Assembly (NCBI GenBank): GCA_011959925.1
Contig: BLMD01000180.1
Coordinates: 1-33,994 of the forward strand
Direction: 5' to 3'
From: Lachnospiraceae bacterium
GTDB lineage: Bacteria; Bacillota; Clostridia; Lachnospirales; Lachnospiraceae
DNA length: 33,994 bases
The number at the start of each line of letters is the position of its first letter. Within the stretch, counting starts at the first letter, position 1. This document shows positions 16,539-25,390 of the stretch, one piece after another. The notes under the pieces are model-generated. The model was not told the origin of the DNA and did not search any database. It worked only from the letters and a program-made list of their open reading frames with translations. The translations under genes and the position numbers were made by a program.

Positions 16539-16577
16539 AAATGTTTCTAGGCAATGTTTCTAGGAAATGTTTCTAGG
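16539..16577. repeat. Three tandem 13-bp repeats between divergent promoters
   Basis: The unit (A/C)AATGTTTCTAGG occurs three times without gaps at 16539, 16552 and 16565; only the first base varies. TTTC-TAG-GAAA gives each junction a small dyad. The block lies between the apbE -35 and the rimP -35 and may be a regulator binding array. Confidence 0.85.
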
Positions 16578-16603
16578 AAATTGTAAATTTGCTTGCAATT
16601 TCC
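16576..16603. repeat. Inverted repeat overlapping the rimP -35
   Basis: GGAAATTG (16576-16583) and CAATTTCC (16596-16603) are exact reverse complements separated by 12 bases. The right arm overlaps the rimP -35 box, an operator-like position. Confidence 0.6.
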
Positions 16604-16621
16604 GGAAAGCAGTGTTATACT
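16593..16621 (+). promoter_or_regulatory. Promoter of the rimP-ribF cluster
   Basis: TTGCAA (16593-16598), a 17-base spacer and TATACT (16616-16621). The predicted leader is about 80 bases and contains a strong hairpin. Confidence 0.75.
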
Positions 16622-16645
16622 GAATATCGTTATATGTTGATTCGT

Positions 16646-16673
16646 TTGAGAGTGGGTGAAAGCCCACTCTCAA
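16646..16673 (+). other. Leader hairpin before rimP
   Basis: TTGAGAGTGGG (16646-16656) pairs perfectly over 11 bp with CCCACTCTCAA (16663-16673), with a six-base TGAAAG loop. There is no T-run, so it is not a simple terminator. It could stabilise the mRNA 5' end or be bound by a protein such as NusA, as autoregulation of this cluster is known in other bacteria. Confidence 0.7.
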
Positions 16674-16710
16674 CTTATGTTGTGATGTATGCAGAGGGAA
16701 GGTGAGAGAA

Positions 16711-17178
16711 TTGGGAAAAGGAAGAATGTATGAGGAAAAAACAGAACGGCTGATACAGCCGATTCTGGATAGAAATCAGTTCGAGCTTGTAGATGTAGAA
16801 TATGTAAAAGAAGGCGGTACATGGTATTTAAGAGCTTATATTGATAAAGAAGGCGGTATTACGGTAAACGATTGTGAACTGGTTGCCAGAGAGATGAATG
16901 AACTGCTGGATAAAGAAGATTATGTGGAAGATTCGTATGTATTTGAAGTCAGCTCCCCGGGACTTACCAGACCTTTGAAAAAAGAAAAAGATTATCTCCG
17001 CAATTTAGGAAAACCGGTAGAAATCCGCACATACCGCACGATCGACCATGCGAAGGAATTTATCGGAACCTTAAAAGCCTATGATACGGACTGCGTTACC
17101 ATAACGAATGAAAACGGAGAAGATCGGATCTTTCAGAAATCGGATATTGCACTGATTCGTCAGGCATTTGAGATGTAA
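16711..17178 (+). CDS. rimP: Ribosome maturation factor RimP
   Basis: RimP helps assemble the 30S subunit. The product of about 155 aa has the family core FELVDVEYVKEGGTWYLRAY, then DKEGGITVNDCELVAREM and EVSSPGLTRPLKKEKDY, and a C-terminal Sm-like part ending DIALIRQAFEM. I prefer a TTG start near 16711 because AAGGTGAG sits at good spacing before it. A GTG three codons upstream and an ATG five codons downstream are in frame but have poorer sites. It is the first gene of the long translation cluster and is followed by nusA after 51 bases. The start is certain only to within a few codons. Confidence 0.92.
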   Translation: MGKGRMYEEKTERLIQPILDRNQFELVDVEYVKEGGTWYLRAYIDKEGGITVNDCELVAREMNELLDKEDYVEDSYVFEVSSPGLTRPLKKEKDYLRNLGKPVEIRTYRTIDHAKEFIGTLKAYDTDCVTITNENGEDRIFQKSDIALIRQAFEM

Positions 17179-17229
17179 GGCGTTTCAAACGATTCTTTTA
17201 TAAATTATAAGTCAGGAGGATATAAGAAA

Positions 17230-18474
17230 ATGAGTAACGAGTTATTAGAGGCATTGACAATATTAGAGCAGGAAAAGAATATTCCAAAGGAGACATTGCT
17301 GGATGCCATTGAAAACTCACTGATCACTGCATGTAAAAACCATTTTGGAAAATCGGACAATATCAAAGTCCAGATCGATCCGAAAAGCTGTGAATACCAT
17401 GTTTACCAGGAGAAAACAGTTGTAGAACAGGTAGAAGACGCGATCTGTGAAATCAGTCTTGTGAATGCAAAGATGATCGATTCCAAATATGAGGTCGGGG
17501 ATGTCGTCAATATGGAAGTAAAGTCCAAGGAGTTTGGCAGGATCGCGACGCAGAATGCAAAAAACGTCATTTTACAGAAAATCCGCGAGGAAGAGCGTAA
17601 AGTGCTGTACGACGAGTATTACAGCAAGGAAAAAGACGTTGTAACCGGCATTGTACAGCGGTATGCCGGAAAAAATATCAGTATCAACCTTGGCAGGGCG
17701 GATGCGATTCTGACGGAAAACGAGCAGGTAAAAGGCGAAGTGTTCCAGCCGACGGAACGTATTAAATTATATGTGCTGGAAGTGAAGTCCACGAACCGGG
17801 GACCGAAAATTTTGGTTTCCCGAACGCATCCGGAATTGGTCAAACGCCTGTTTGAATCGGAAGTGACCGAGGTAAAGGACGGCATAGTAGAGATCAAGAG
17901 TATTGCAAGGGAAGCCGGAAGCAGAACGAAAATCGCGGTCTGGTCCAACGACCCGGATGTCGATCCGGTCGGGGCATGCGTCGGAATGAACGGAGCCAGG
18001 GTAAATGCGATTGTAAGCGAGCTGCGCGGGGAAAAGATAGATATCATTAACTGGAACGAAAATCCGGCGATGCTCATCGAAAATGCGTTAAGCCCGGCAA
18101 AAGTGATTTCCGTTATTGCAGATGCAGAAGAAAAAAGCGCAAAAGTCGTGGTTCCGGATTATCAGCTGTCTCTTGCGATCGGCAAGGAGGGACAAAACGC
18201 AAGGCTTGCAGCACGTTTGACAGGATTTAAGATCGATATCAAGAGCGAGACGCAGGCAAGAGAAGCCGGGGATTTTATGGATTATGAAAACGACTACGAA
18301 GATGAAGACTATTATGATGATGAGGAATATATCGATGAGGAGTATGACGACGGCGAATATGCGCAGGAAGCATACGAAGAGGAAACCTATGAGGACGGAG
18401 CGTACGCAGGCGAGTCTTTAGAGGAAGAAGAGCCGGCAGCATCTTATGCAGAGGACGGCGAAAGCGATGAATAA
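17230..18474 (+). CDS. nusA: Transcription termination/antitermination factor NusA, acidic tail
   Basis: NusA binds RNA polymerase and RNA and modulates pausing, termination and antitermination. The 414-aa product has the N-terminal polymerase-binding domain (1-125), an S1 domain (about 130-200), and two KH domains, with DPVGACVGMNGARVNAI and a second AIGKEGQNARLAARLTGF. Residues after about 350 form an extremely acidic Asp/Glu/Tyr tail in place of the acidic repeats of proteobacterial NusA. The ribosome site is AGGAGGATATAAGAAA. The last eight bases overlap ylxR, so the two are coupled. Confidence 0.96.
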   Translation: MSNELLEALTILEQEKNIPKETLLDAIENSLITACKNHFGKSDNIKVQIDPKSCEYHVYQEKTVVEQVEDAICEISLVNAKMIDSKYEVGDVVNMEVKSKEFGRIATQNAKNVILQKIREEERKVLYDEYYSKEKDVVTGIVQRYAGKNISINLGRADAILTENEQVKGEVFQPTERIKLYVLEVKSTNRGPKILVSRTHPELVKRLFESEVTEVKDGIVEIKSIAREAGSRTKIAVWSNDPDVDPVGACVGMNGARVNAIVSELRGEKIDIINWNENPAMLIENALSPAKVISVIADAEEKSAKVVVPDYQLSLAIGKEGQNARLAARLTGFKIDIKSETQAREAGDFMDYENDYEDEDYYDDEEYIDEEYDDGEYAQEAYEEETYEDGAYAGESLEEEEPAASYAEDGESDE

Positions 18475-18739
18475 AAAGATTCCGATGCGCCAGTGCGTAG
18501 GGTGCAGAAACATGAAGCCCAAGCGCGAACTGATCCGCATCATTCGTACGTCAGAAGAAGAGATTCAGGTTGACGCCACCGGAAAGAAAAACGGCAGAGG
18601 AGCGTACATCTGCCCAGAGAGAGGATGTCTGGATCTGGCTGTGAAAAGCAGAGGATTAGAACGTTCTTTAAAGATGGCTGTTCCCAAAGAAATCTATGAA
18701 GATTTTGAAAAGGAGATGGGAAAACTTGATCAGGGATAA
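18467..18739 (+). CDS. ylxR: YlxR family RNA-binding protein (RnpM type)
   Basis: This 90-aa basic protein of the YlxR (DUF448) family has the signature MRQCVGCRNMKPKRELIRI, then GKKNGRGAYICPERGCLDLA. The YlxR homologue of Bacillus subtilis is reported to bind RNase P RNA (RnpM) and the family is always found beside nusA. Four cysteines in two pairs could bind a metal, although I cannot tell. The start ATG 18467 lies inside the nusA end; its own end overlaps ylxQ by 14 bases. Confidence 0.93.
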   Translation: MNKKIPMRQCVGCRNMKPKRELIRIIRTSEEEIQVDATGKKNGRGAYICPERGCLDLAVKSRGLERSLKMAVPKEIYEDFEKEMGKLDQG

Positions 18740-19043
18740 CGTATTATCGATGTTGGGAATTGCCGCGAAAGCGGGACGGGTTGCAAGCGGAGAGTATCAG
18801 ACAGAGAATGTGGTAAAATCCGGCAAATCGCATCTTGTGATCGTTGCAGAAGACGCTTCGGACAATACAAAGAAAACGTTTCGGAATAAGTGTGAATTTT
18901 ATGAAACGCCGATGGTAATTTACGGAAACAAGGAGAGCCTTGGGCATGCGATCGGCAGAGAATACCGGGCGTCTTTGGCGGTAACGGACGAAGGATTTGC
19001 AAAAGCGCTGTTGAAAAAACTTGCGCAGAAAACAACTGAATAA
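18726..19043 (+). CDS. ylxQ: L7Ae/L30e family RNA-binding protein YlxQ
   Basis: This 105-aa protein belongs to the L7Ae/L30e/Gadd45 ribosomal-like family that binds K-turn type RNA. Typical features are MLGIAAKAGRVASGEYQTEN, LVIVAEDASDNTKKTF and the central YGNKESLGHAIGRE. The TTG at 18726 is chosen because AGGAGATGGG precedes it and the protein then begins like its relatives; a longer in-frame reading from 18696 would add an unlike N-terminus. It sits between ylxR and infB in the usual Firmicute order. Confidence 0.88.
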   Translation: MIRDNVLSMLGIAAKAGRVASGEYQTENVVKSGKSHLVIVAEDASDNTKKTFRNKCEFYETPMVIYGNKESLGHAIGREYRASLAVTDEGFAKALLKKLAQKTTE

Positions 19044-19059
19044 CGGGAGGAGTAAGTAG

Positions 19060-22000
19060 ATGGCAAAAGTTAAGGTATATGAACTTGCAAGGGAATTGCA
19101 TATTGGTTCAAAAGAAATCATAAGCTTTTTATCTGAGAATAATATAAAAGTAACGAATCACATGAATAATCTGGAGGATTCCTCCATAGAACTTGTGAAA
19201 AATAAATATATGAAAAAGGAGACGAAGACGATTACGAAACCGGAAACAGAAATGAAAGCAAAAGAAGAGAGACAAACAGAAGAAAAGCAGGCGCATGCAG
19301 CCGTAGAGAGACCGAAGAAAAAGAAAAGCATTACGGCAGTATTTAATCCGCAGAACAGCCAGCAGGGATTTAAGCGCCAGCCCAAGCCGCAGAGGCGTCC
19401 GAAAGAACGTATGCATCCCGAAAGAAGCGCAGCGGCAGGCCCGGTAAAAACGCAGGAGAGACCTGCGGCAAAACCGTCTCCGAAAACGGCACCGGCAGCC
19501 GAGGAGATTCGGAATACGCCGGTACAGAAAGTCCAGCCGGCAGAAAAAGCTTTGACTGCAGAAAAGCTTTCCGCAGAACAGCCGCAGCCGGTTCAAAAAG
19601 CGGCGGTACAACAGGCGCAGGCAGCAGAAAAAGCGCCGGCGGCACCACACGTGCCCATGACGCAGCAGGCGCCGGCAGCGGAACGGATCCAGGCGACAGA
19701 GCTTGCGCCGGCTGCAGAAAACGTACAGGCATCGGAAAAACCGCAGAATACGGAACGAGTGCAGACGGCGGAAAAAGGAAAAGGCACACAGAAAGTACAG
19801 AATACGGAAAAACCGCTGAACGCACAAAAATCAGCGGCGCGTCCGCAAAATGACAGAACGCAGCAGGGGAACCGGAACAACAATCGGTTTCAGGGAAACC
19901 GAAACGAAAACCGCCCGAGAACCGATCGTCTGCAGGGAGGAGGAACTCGGAATGAAAACCGTTTCCAGGGAAATAACCGGGTGCAGTCAGACCGTGGAGG
20001 AAAACCAGGTGAGAAAAACAATCAAAAGAATTATTCGAATCATCGGCCTAATTCCAATCCTAATCAAGGCGAAAGAGGTAACCGTGGATTCCATTCAAAT
20101 CGCCCGAAGGAATTTAAAGGAAAATTAGACCGGGAAATCAATAAATTCAACAAAGAAGCGACGGTTACGACAGAGGAACTGCGCGGCAAGGAAACAAGAG
20201 ACAGAAACGATAACCGCAAAAATAATAACAGCCGCAAACAGGACCGCGATAAGCTGGGCAAGAAGCAGGAGCGTTTTACAAACCTTGAGAAGCATGGCGG
20301 AAGAAAGAAACCGCAGCAGCAGCCGAAACAGGAGAAAGCAGAAGATGTTATCAAGAGCATCATCCTGCCGGAGAAGCTGACGATTAAAGAACTTGCCGAT
20401 AAGATGAAAGTCCAGGCGGCAGTGATTGTAAAGAAACTGTTTTTAAAAGGAACGATGGTAACGGTCAATCAGGAAGTGGATTATGAAACGGCAGAAGAAA
20501 TCGCGCTGGAATTTAACTGCATTGCGGAGCAGGAAGAAAAGATCGATGTGATTGCAGAGCTGTTAAAAGAGGGAGAAGAGGATGCCAGCGCATTGACGGC
20601 ACGTCCTCCGGTAGTCTGTGTGATGGGGCATGTCGATCACGGTAAGACTTCTTTGCTGGATGCGATCCGTTCCACAAGAGTGACCGACCGCGAGGCAGGC
20701 GGCATTACGCAGCATATCGGCGCGTCTGTCGTTTCCATCAACGATCAGAAAATCACATTTTTGGATACGCCGGGACATGAGGCGTTTACGGCAATGCGTA
20801 TGCGCGGTGCCAATGCAACGGATATCGCGATCCTTGTCGTAGCGGCGGACGACGGCGTGATGCCGCAGACCGTAGAAGCAATCAACCATGCAAAAGCAGC
20901 CGGAATTGAAATCATTGTGGCAGTCAATAAAATCGATAAGCCAAACGCAAATATCGAACGCGTGAAACAGGAACTTTCCGAGTATGAACTGATTCCGGAA
21001 GACTGGGGCGGCAGCACGATTTTCTGTCCGGTGTCCGCACATACGCACGAAGGAATCGACAATCTTCTTGAGATGATCCTTTTGACGGCGGAAGTATGTG
21101 AATTGAAAGCAAATCCGAACCGTAACGCCAGAGGACTTGTGATCGAAGCGCAGCTGGATAAAGGACGCGGCGCAGTTGCAACAATTTTAGTACAAAAGGG
21201 TACACTTAGAGTAGGAGAACCGATCGCCTGCGGAAGCTGCTACGGCAAAGTCCGCGCAATGATCGATGATAAGGGCAGACGGGTCAAGGAGGCAGGACCG
21301 TCCACTCCGGTGGAAATCCTCGGCTTAAGCGGCGTGCCGAACGCAGGAGAAGTCTTTGTATCCACCGATTCGGAGAAGGAAGCAAGGAGTTTTGCGGAAA
21401 CGTTTATTTCTGAAGGAAAAGAACGGTTACTGGAAGAAACAAAAGCAAAGATGTCCTTAGACGACCTGTTCAGCCAAATCAAATCCGGAAATATCAAAGA
21501 ACTCGACCTGATCGTAAAAGCAGATGTACAGGGATCCGTAGAGGCGGTAAAACAGAGCCTGGAGAAACTTTCCAATGAAGAAGTTATTGTAAAGACGATC
21601 CACGGCGGCGTCGGCGCGATCAATGAATCGGACGTTATTTTGGCGTCGGCTTCCAATGCGATTATCATTGGGTTTAACGTGCGTCCGGATGCAACCGCAA
21701 AGGCAACGGCGGAACGGGAAGGCGTTGACGTCAGGCTTTATAAAGTTATTTACAATGCGATTGAAGATGTAGAAGCTGCGATGAAAGGCATGCTTGATCC
21801 GGTATTTGAAGAGAAGATCCTCGGTCATGCAGAAGTTCGCCAGGTATTCAAGGCTTCCGGTATCGGTAATATTGCAGGTTCCTATATTCTGGACGGCGTA
21901 TTTGAACGGGGATGCAAAGTCCGCCTGACCCGTGAAGGAACGCAGCTGTTTGAAGGCGATCTGGCTTCCCTGAAACGATTCAAAGACGATGTGAAGGAAG

Positions 22001-22104
22001 TAAAAACCGGATATGAATGCGGTCTGGTACTGGATGGATTTCACGATATCCAGGAATTTGACCGGATCGAAGCGTATAAGATGGTGGAAGTTCCGAGACA
22101 GTAA
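19060..22104 (+). CDS. infB: Translation initiation factor IF-2, long low-complexity N-terminus
   Basis: IF-2 is the GTPase that brings fMet-tRNA to the 30S subunit and joins the 50S. The 1014-aa product is long for the family. Residues 1-55 form the IF2N domain, and about 60-410 are disordered: Ala/Pro/Glu/Gln-rich with recurring (A/T)EK units, then an Asn/Arg/Gly-rich stretch. A second IF2N domain lies near 420-500. The GTPase starts near 515 with GHVDHGKTS at 523, DTPGHEAF and NKID, followed by the beta-barrel and the fMet-tRNA-binding C domain. The ribosome site is GGGAGGAG. The gene follows ylxQ by 16 bases and precedes rbfA by 19. Confidence 0.97.
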   Translation: MAKVKVYELARELHIGSKEIISFLSENNIKVTNHMNNLEDSSIELVKNKYMKKETKTITKPETEMKAKEERQTEEKQAHAAVERPKKKKSITAVFNPQNSQQGFKRQPKPQRRPKERMHPERSAAAGPVKTQERPAAKPSPKTAPAAEEIRNTPVQKVQPAEKALTAEKLSAEQPQPVQKAAVQQAQAAEKAPAAPHVPMTQQAPAAERIQATELAPAAENVQASEKPQNTERVQTAEKGKGTQKVQNTEKPLNAQKSAARPQNDRTQQGNRNNNRFQGNRNENRPRTDRLQGGGTRNENRFQGNNRVQSDRGGKPGEKNNQKNYSNHRPNSNPNQGERGNRGFHSNRPKEFKGKLDREINKFNKEATVTTEELRGKETRDRNDNRKNNNSRKQDRDKLGKKQERFTNLEKHGGRKKPQQQPKQEKAEDVIKSIILPEKLTIKELADKMKVQAAVIVKKLFLKGTMVTVNQEVDYETAEEIALEFNCIAEQEEKIDVIAELLKEGEEDASALTARPPVVCVMGHVDHGKTSLLDAIRSTRVTDREAGGITQHIGASVVSINDQKITFLDTPGHEAFTAMRMRGANATDIAILVVAADDGVMPQTVEAINHAKAAGIEIIVAVNKIDKPNANIERVKQELSEYELIPEDWGGSTIFCPVSAHTHEGIDNLLEMILLTAEVCELKANPNRNARGLVIEAQLDKGRGAVATILVQKGTLRVGEPIACGSCYGKVRAMIDDKGRRVKEAGPSTPVEILGLSGVPNAGEVFVSTDSEKEARSFAETFISEGKERLLEETKAKMSLDDLFSQIKSGNIKELDLIVKADVQGSVEAVKQSLEKLSNEEVIVKTIHGGVGAINESDVILASASNAIIIGFNVRPDATAKATAEREGVDVRLYKVIYNAIEDVEAAMKGMLDPVFEEKILGHAEVRQVFKASGIGNIAGSYILDGVFERGCKVRLTREGTQLFEGDLASLKRFKDDVKEVKTGYECGLVLDGFHDIQEFDRIEAYKMVEVPRQ

Positions 22105-22123
22105 CAGGAATGGAGCATGATAT

Positions 22124-22477
22124 ATGAGAAAAAACAGTATAAAAAATACCAGGATCAACGGGGAGGTCATGCGTGAATTAAGCAATATTATCCGCGGAGA
22201 AATCAAAGATCCCCGGATCCATCCGGTGACCAGTATTACGGCAGTCGAAGTGGCTCCGGACTTAAAGACATGTAAGGCATATGTCAGCGTACTGGGAGAT
22301 GAGAAGGCGCAGGAAGATACGGTCAAAGGGTTAAAAAGCGCAGAGGGTTATATCCGCATGCAGCTTGCAAAAAATTTGAATCTGCGGAATACGCCGGAAA
22401 TCCGTTTTATTTTAGATCAGTCGATCGCGTATGGAATTGAGATGTCCAAAAAGATCGACGAGGTCAACGGGAGGTAA
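22124..22477 (+). CDS. rbfA: Ribosome-binding factor A
   Basis: RbfA binds the 30S subunit during late 16S rRNA maturation and cold adaptation. The 117-aa KH-fold protein has RINGEVMRELSNIIRGEIKDPR, ITAVEVAPDLKTCKAYVSVLG and LRNTPEIRFILDQSI, all typical of the family. It starts ATG 22124 after AATGGAGCATGATAT and is followed five bases later by nrnA, whose GGGAGG site overlaps its end. Confidence 0.95.
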   Translation: MRKNSIKNTRINGEVMRELSNIIRGEIKDPRIHPVTSITAVEVAPDLKTCKAYVSVLGDEKAQEDTVKGLKSAEGYIRMQLAKNLNLRNTPEIRFILDQSIAYGIEMSKKIDEVNGR

Positions 22478-22481
22478 CGAT

Positions 22482-23453
22482 ATGGAGGATTTTGCGGCGC
22501 AGTTAGCGGGAGTAAAGACGGCGGCGATTGCCGGTCACATCAGGCCGGACGGAGACTGCGTAGGTTCCTGTCTGGCGACATACAATTATATCCGTCAGAA
22601 TTTTCCCAAGATCCATGTGGATCTGTATTTGGAACCGATCCCGAATATTTTTAAGTTTTTGCCGAAATCGGAAGAAATCCGTAATTCCTGCGAAGAAGAC
22701 CGTGTATATGACCTGTTTATTGCGCAGGACTGCGGCGATGCAGAACGCCTGGGAGAAGCGGCAAAATATTTTAGAACCGCGAAGAAGACCATCTGTGTGG
22801 ACCATCATATCAGCAACGACAGTTTTGCAGATGAAAATTATATCTATCCTCATGCAAGTTCAACTTCCGAGCTGGTGTTTGAGCTGATCGGCAGGGAACA
22901 TGTGACCAGAGATATCGCGGCATGTATTTACGTGGGTATTGTGCACGATACCGGCGTATTCCAGTATTCCTGCACGTCGGCTAAGACGATGGAAATTGCG
23001 GGAAAGCTGATGGAAACCGGGATCGATTATTCTAAAATCATAGACGAAACGTTTTATACCAAGACGTTTGAACAAAATCAGATTTTGGGTAAGGCGCTGA
23101 CGGAAAGCAGGCTTTATTTGGATCAGAAGGTGATTGCTTCTGTGGTTACGATGGAAGATATGAGACAGTATCGTGTCCTGCCCAAGCATTTAGACGGTAT
23201 TGTCAACCAGCTTCGCGTGACGAAAGGCGTGGAAGCCGCGGTGTTTTTGTACGAAACGCAAGACGGAGCGTTTAAGGTCAGCGCACGGTCCAACGGACGC
23301 GTCAATGTGGCGGAAATTGCTGTGAAATTCGGCGGAGGCGGACACGCCAGAGCCGCCGGATGTTCTATGGAGGGCGCGCCGGAAGAGATTATAAGTACAA
23401 TTACGGAAGAAATCAAACGGCAGCTTACGGGCGGTAAGACATGGACGGAATAA
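22482..23453 (+). CDS. nrnA: DHH-family nanoRNase/pAp phosphatase NrnA
   Basis: NrnA degrades two-to-five-base RNA fragments, and in Firmicutes also dephosphorylates pAp. The 323-aa product has the DHH motif set: IRPDGDCVGS near residue 21, AQDCGDAERLG near 83, VDHHIS near 108, and a DHHA1 domain with GGGGHARAAGCSME near 286. Start ATG 22482 follows GGGAGGTAACGAT. An upstream in-frame extension to 22431 would overlap rbfA and lacks a site. The end overlaps truB by 13 bases. Confidence 0.92.
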   Translation: MEDFAAQLAGVKTAAIAGHIRPDGDCVGSCLATYNYIRQNFPKIHVDLYLEPIPNIFKFLPKSEEIRNSCEEDRVYDLFIAQDCGDAERLGEAAKYFRTAKKTICVDHHISNDSFADENYIYPHASSTSELVFELIGREHVTRDIAACIYVGIVHDTGVFQYSCTSAKTMEIAGKLMETGIDYSKIIDETFYTKTFEQNQILGKALTESRLYLDQKVIASVVTMEDMRQYRVLPKHLDGIVNQLRVTKGVEAAVFLYETQDGAFKVSARSNGRVNVAEIAVKFGGGGHARAAGCSMEGAPEEIISTITEEIKRQLTGGKTWTE

Positions 23454-24346
23454 TTAACGTATATAAAGAAGCGGGGTATACGTCGTTTGACGTAGTGGCA
23501 AAGCTCCGCGGCATATTAAAACAGAAGAAAATCGGTCATACGGGAACGCTGGATCCGGATGCGGAAGGCGTACTGCCCGTATGCATCGGAAAAGCGACTA
23601 AAGTATGCGGATATCTGACGGAAAAAGACAAAACCTATCAGGCGCTGCTTCATTTGGGCATTACGACCGACACGCAGGATATGTCCGGGCGTATCTTAAA
23701 AGAACATGCGCCAGAGATTTCCGAAGAAGAGTTAATTGGCATCATACAAAGCTTTACGGGAAAGTTAAAACAGATTCCCCCGATGTATTCCGCATTAAAG
23801 GTCGGCGGAAAAAAGCTTTGTGATCTGGCAAGAGCCGGGATCGAGGTAGAACGAAAGGCGAGGGAGATTGAAATTTATTCCATCCGGAAAATCAGGATCC
23901 AACTGCCGTATGTTTCTATGGAGGTTCACTGTTCCAAAGGGACCTATATCCGCACATTATGCCATGAGATCGGAGAGAAAGCGGGCTGCGGCGGATGCAT
24001 GGAGAAGCTTTTACGGACCGAAACGGCAGGATTTACGCTAGAACATGCCTGCCGCCTGCGTGAGATCGAAGCAATCGTAAAAGGCCTGGATGAAAAAAAA
24101 CGAAAGATTTCGGATCTGTTGCTGCCGGTAGACGCCGTACTGGACGGTTATCCCATGGTAAAAGCAGAAAAAGGAATGGAAAAGCTGCTTCGAAACGGCG
24201 GAACACTTCCGGCGTCTCATACGCGTCCGGCATCCGGCGCGCCTTCGGGAATTTACAGGATGTATGACGCACAGGGGATGTTTATCGGTTTATTTCGTTA
24301 TGATATCGGGAAGAATGCATTTAAACCGGAAAAGATGTTTTTGTAA
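23441..24346 (+). CDS. truB: tRNA pseudouridine(55) synthase TruB
   Basis: TruB makes pseudouridine 55 in the T-loop of tRNAs. The 301-aa product starts MDGIINVYKEAGYTS, with the catalytic Asp38 in GHTGTLDPDAEGVLP. Further family marks are QIPPMYSALKVGGKKLCDLAR and GTYIRTLCHEIGEKAGCGG. A small C-terminal PUA-like part follows. It begins inside nrnA, which indicates coupled translation, and is followed after 24 bases by ribF. Confidence 0.95.
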   Translation: MDGIINVYKEAGYTSFDVVAKLRGILKQKKIGHTGTLDPDAEGVLPVCIGKATKVCGYLTEKDKTYQALLHLGITTDTQDMSGRILKEHAPEISEEELIGIIQSFTGKLKQIPPMYSALKVGGKKLCDLARAGIEVERKAREIEIYSIRKIRIQLPYVSMEVHCSKGTYIRTLCHEIGEKAGCGGCMEKLLRTETAGFTLEHACRLREIEAIVKGLDEKKRKISDLLLPVDAVLDGYPMVKAEKGMEKLLRNGGTLPASHTRPASGAPSGIYRMYDAQGMFIGLFRYDIGKNAFKPEKMFL

Positions 24347-24370
24347 AAATCCAGTTTTAGGAAGAATGAC

Positions 24371-25315
24371 ATGGAATATATCAGACATACGACAGAGTTC
24401 CATATTTCGGAAGATACCGTGGTTTCTTTGGGAAAGTTTGACGGAATTCACAGAGGACACGGTCATTTGATGGAATATCTGAAAGATAAAAAGAAATCGG
24501 GGTTAAAAACCGTAATTTTTACATTTGACGTTCCGCCGCAGCAAAAGATCGGCGGATGGGAAGAAAGTAAAGTCCTTACGACCAATGATGAAAAAATGCA
24601 GTTATTTGAGCAGTATGGAATCGACTACCTGCTGGAATGTCCGTTTACGGAGGAAATCAGGCAGATGGATCCGGAATATTTTATCCGATGGATCGTCGAA
24701 CGGCTGCATGTCAAAAGTTTTGTGGCAGGGCGGGATTTTCGTTTCGGATATCAGCGAAAGGGCGATTATCTGCTGCTGAAAAAGCTTGCAAATCGTTACG
24801 GATATGAAGCGGAAGTCGTGGAAAAGGTGAGAGAAGGGCTAAGAGAGATCAGCAGCACATGGATCCGGGAGGAGATTTTAGCCGGTAGGCTGCAGACGGC
24901 GAATCATCTGCTGGGATATCACTATTTTTTGCAGGGGAACGTGGTGCACGGACGGGAAATCGGAAGAACGCTGGATGTGCCTACGGCAAATCTGCTTGTA
25001 CCGAAAGAAAAGCTGATACCGCCGTTCGGCGTCTATGTGACGAGGACAAGCATAGAAAAAAAGCCGGGGCAGGTATACGGAGGAATAACCAATCTGGGCT
25101 GTAAACCGACAATTGCGGGAGAAAATCCTTTGGGAGCCGAAACGCATTTGTTCGGTTTCGGCGAATCTGTTTACGGAATGCAGATAAAAGTGGAGTTTTT
25201 AAAATGGGTAAGACCGGAACGGAAATTTCATTCTCTGGAAGAATTGAAAAATCAGATGCACAGGGACATCATTTCCGGCATAAATTATTACACAAATATT
25301 ACAGATATATGTTGA
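24371..25315 (+). CDS. ribF: Bifunctional riboflavin kinase/FAD synthetase
   Basis: RibF converts riboflavin to FMN and then FAD. The 314-aa product has the nucleotidyltransferase domain with GKFDGIHRGHGHL (HxGH-type motif) near residue 21, and ISSTWIREEILAGR. The flavokinase domain has GRTLDVPTANL near residue 202 and GVYVTR. FAD is the FMN donor for ApbE, so this gene supports flavinylation of Rnf, although the pairing with truB is general in bacteria. Its TGA stop (25313-25315) lies within the -35 box of the next promoter. Confidence 0.95.
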   Translation: MEYIRHTTEFHISEDTVVSLGKFDGIHRGHGHLMEYLKDKKKSGLKTVIFTFDVPPQQKIGGWEESKVLTTNDEKMQLFEQYGIDYLLECPFTEEIRQMDPEYFIRWIVERLHVKSFVAGRDFRFGYQRKGDYLLLKKLANRYGYEAEVVEKVREGLREISSTWIREEILAGRLQTANHLLGYHYFLQGNVVHGREIGRTLDVPTANLLVPKEKLIPPFGVYVTRTSIEKKPGQVYGGITNLGCKPTIAGENPLGAETHLFGFGESVYGMQIKVEFLKWVRPERKFHSLEELKNQMHRDIISGINYYTNITDIC

Positions 25316-25340
25316 CATTGTGACTCACACTTGCTATACT
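25312..25340 (+). promoter_or_regulatory. Consensus promoter of the NlpC/P60 gene, overlapping the ribF stop
   Basis: A perfect TTGACA (25312-25317), a 17-base spacer and TATACT (25335-25340). The ribF stop codon TGA is part of the -35 box. The leader is about 44 bases to the ATG at 25391. Confidence 0.8.
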
Positions 25341-25390
25341 TCTAACAGTGAAACGGATACGCAGGAAGAAAACAGTCTTAGGAGGAATTT

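Noticed and set aside
19129-19883. Long minus-strand frames opposite the infB N-terminus
   Set aside because: They are shadows of the repetitive low-complexity infB sequence, rich in Arg/Cys/Phe with no family features.
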